The notes under the pieces are model-generated. The model did not search any database. It had not been told where the DNA came from and saw only the letters and a list, made by a program, of their open reading frames with translations. Shown one piece after another: positions 4,429-5,072 of a DNA stretch of 5,072 nt (positions are counted from its first letter, which is position 1; the number at the start of each line of letters is the position of its first letter). Origin of the DNA: Candidatus Kaiserbacteria bacterium RIFCSPLOWO2_01_FULL_54_13 (GTDB lineage Bacteria > Patescibacteriota > Minisyncoccia > Phycocordibacterales > UBA2100); contig MFLZ01000021.1 of assembly GCA_001781685.1 (NCBI GenBank), forward strand, positions 9,484 through 14,555. Direction: 5' to 3'. A program made the position numbers and the translations under genes.

Positions 4429-5072
4429 CTACTGAACTTGAGCTGTCCATCTGGTAATTTCATTTCCCGGAGTCCCGGTCTCCACAGACCCAATCGAAAT
4501 TAGGTCGCCTGCTACGAATGCAACACTATTTATCGTATCGGAACAACCTGATTGAGCAACTATCTTGGCGCATGTGACAATAGTGTTAACGCCATTCTTT
4601 CTGACTGTGAATGTGATCGAGTTGCCAGCGCCCGTGACAGCTCCGTTCGACCTTACGTAGAAGTTTCTCAACGTCCCCGCTATAGGCATTATCTGTTGTA
4701 CTTCGCTTTCCGAGGAACTATCTTCTTTGAGAAACACCCCCATGAAACTACTATCTTGCAGTACCCCATCTGAACCGCCGCCGATTATCTGAGACGCCGG
4801 ACCTTGTGGACCAGTGGCACCAGTTGCGCCTGTTGCACCCGTGGCACCTGTAGCTCCAGTTGGTCCAGCAGGACCAGTATCGCCCTGCGTACCTTGCGGA
4901 CCTGTCGCACCGGTCGCACCTGGATCTCCTTGTGGACCAGTTGGTCCGGGATCACCTTGTGGGCCTTGAGGACCAATTGGGCCAGTGGGACCGATTGGAC
5001 CTTGTGGGCCTTCGGGACCAGTCGCACCTGTCGCGCCTGTTGCACCGGCGGGACCAGTCGGACCTTCCGGAC
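4429..5072 (-). CDS. Collagen-like protein with beta-rich C-terminal domain, 5' end beyond window
   Basis: The frame is open from the right edge to TAG at 4429-4431, giving 213 visible residues; the start and N-terminus are missing. The visible protein begins with 30 uninterrupted Gly-X-Y triplets. X is Pro in 16 and Ala in 10; Y is Thr in 15 and Gln in 7, with Asp in three X positions. This predicts a collagen triple helix. Thr-rich Y positions resemble BclA-type proteins, where they carry sugars. After a flexible stretch (SQIIGGGSDG) come about 110 residues of alternating strand pattern, including NSITFTVRKNG, two Cys (TCAKIVAQSGC), SVAFVAGDLISI and a final ITRWTAQVQ. This looks like a jelly-roll-type trimerising or binding domain seen at the end of phage and bacterial collagen-like proteins. 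Probably surface-exposed; any signal peptide lies outside. An internal ATG at 4743 would give only the C-terminal domain and is unlikely to be the start. Confidence 0.88.
   Translation of the reverse strand, partial: PEGPTGPAGATGATGATGPEGPQGPIGPTGPIGPQGPQGDPGPTGPQGDPGATGATGPQGTQGDTGPAGPTGATGATGATGATGATGPQGPASQIIGGGSDGVLQDSSFMGVFLKEDSSSESEVQQIMPIAGTLRNFYVRSNGAVTGAGNSITFTVRKNGVNTIVTCAKIVAQSGCSDTINSVAFVAGDLISIGSVETGTPGNEITRWTAQVQ
4795..5072 (-). repeat. Gly-X-Y coding repeat with 9-base period
   Basis: Codons for Gly recur every 9 bases without a break through 30 triplets and continue past the window edge. Codons for the same triplet vary (for Gly-Ala-Thr: GGTGCCACG, GGTGCAACA, GGCGCAACT, GGTGCCACT), so the DNA repeat is degraded while the protein repeat is kept, a sign of selection on the protein. 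Five Gly-Ala-Thr triplets stand in a row just before the end of the domain. Confidence 0.9.

Noticed and set aside
4552..4773. 73-residue frame on the plus strand
   Set aside because: It lies opposite the collagen-like protein's C-terminal domain, has no promoter and no recognisable motif.
4785..5045. 86-residue frame on the minus strand with VP/QV repeats
   Set aside because: It is a shifted reading of the Gly-X-Y repeat. The frame with Gly at every third residue continues into the folded C-terminal domain and ends at 4429.
4795..5072. Possible CRISPR array or non-coding tandem repeat
   Set aside because: The 9-base period, synonymous variation and continuous open frame show protein-coding collagen repeats, with no spacers.

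Overview
The window carries six rightward genes, all but one closely packed, followed by one leftward gene that runs off the right edge. It looks like a bacterial chromosome segment using the standard code: TGA is a true stop in glyA and in the DedA gene. Gaps are short, no gene has a convincing Shine-Dalgarno sequence, and four genes have a -10 hexamer 6 to 9 bases before the ATG, which predicts leaderless or nearly leaderless mRNAs. That pattern, with small toxin-antitoxin pairs, a PMM-like HAD protein and a collagen-like protein, suggests a Patescibacteria/CPR lineage such as a moderately GC-rich Parcubacteria group. This is an inference from style; no marker gene settles it.

Layout. Bases 1-63 hold an imperfect hairpin and a promoter. 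Bases 64-1332 encode serine hydroxymethyltransferase (glyA). Bases 1380-1850 hold a two-gene toxin-antitoxin candidate: a small coiled, charged protein and a RelE/ParE-fold toxin. Bases 1881-3257 encode a 458-residue fusion of a DedA (VTT) membrane domain with a cytosolic HAD phosphatase domain of the phosphomannomutase-like IIB type. Bases 3334-3958 hold a second toxin-antitoxin module, an AbrB/MazE-type antitoxin and a Doc (Fic-fold) toxin, behind a perfect 19-bp palindrome that overlaps the promoter. Bases 4038-4367 encode a small membrane protein resembling the DUF6804 family. A bidirectional terminator at 4381-4412 separates it from the leftward gene (4429 to beyond 5072), whose visible part has 30 uninterrupted Gly-X-Y triplets and a beta-rich C-terminal domain.

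How the genes relate. Except within the two toxin-antitoxin pairs, each gene seems to have its own promoter, so this is a row of short transcription units rather than one operon. GlyA is housekeeping (serine/glycine and one-carbon units). The DedA-HAD fusion is the most unusual item: it ties a predicted lipid-carrier transporter to a predicted phosphatase or phosphosugar enzyme. The two toxin-antitoxin modules bracket it but are probably independent. The collagen-like protein is likely surface-exposed. The right end, apart from the Gly-X-Y repeats, is visibly less GC-rich than the left and may have a different history.
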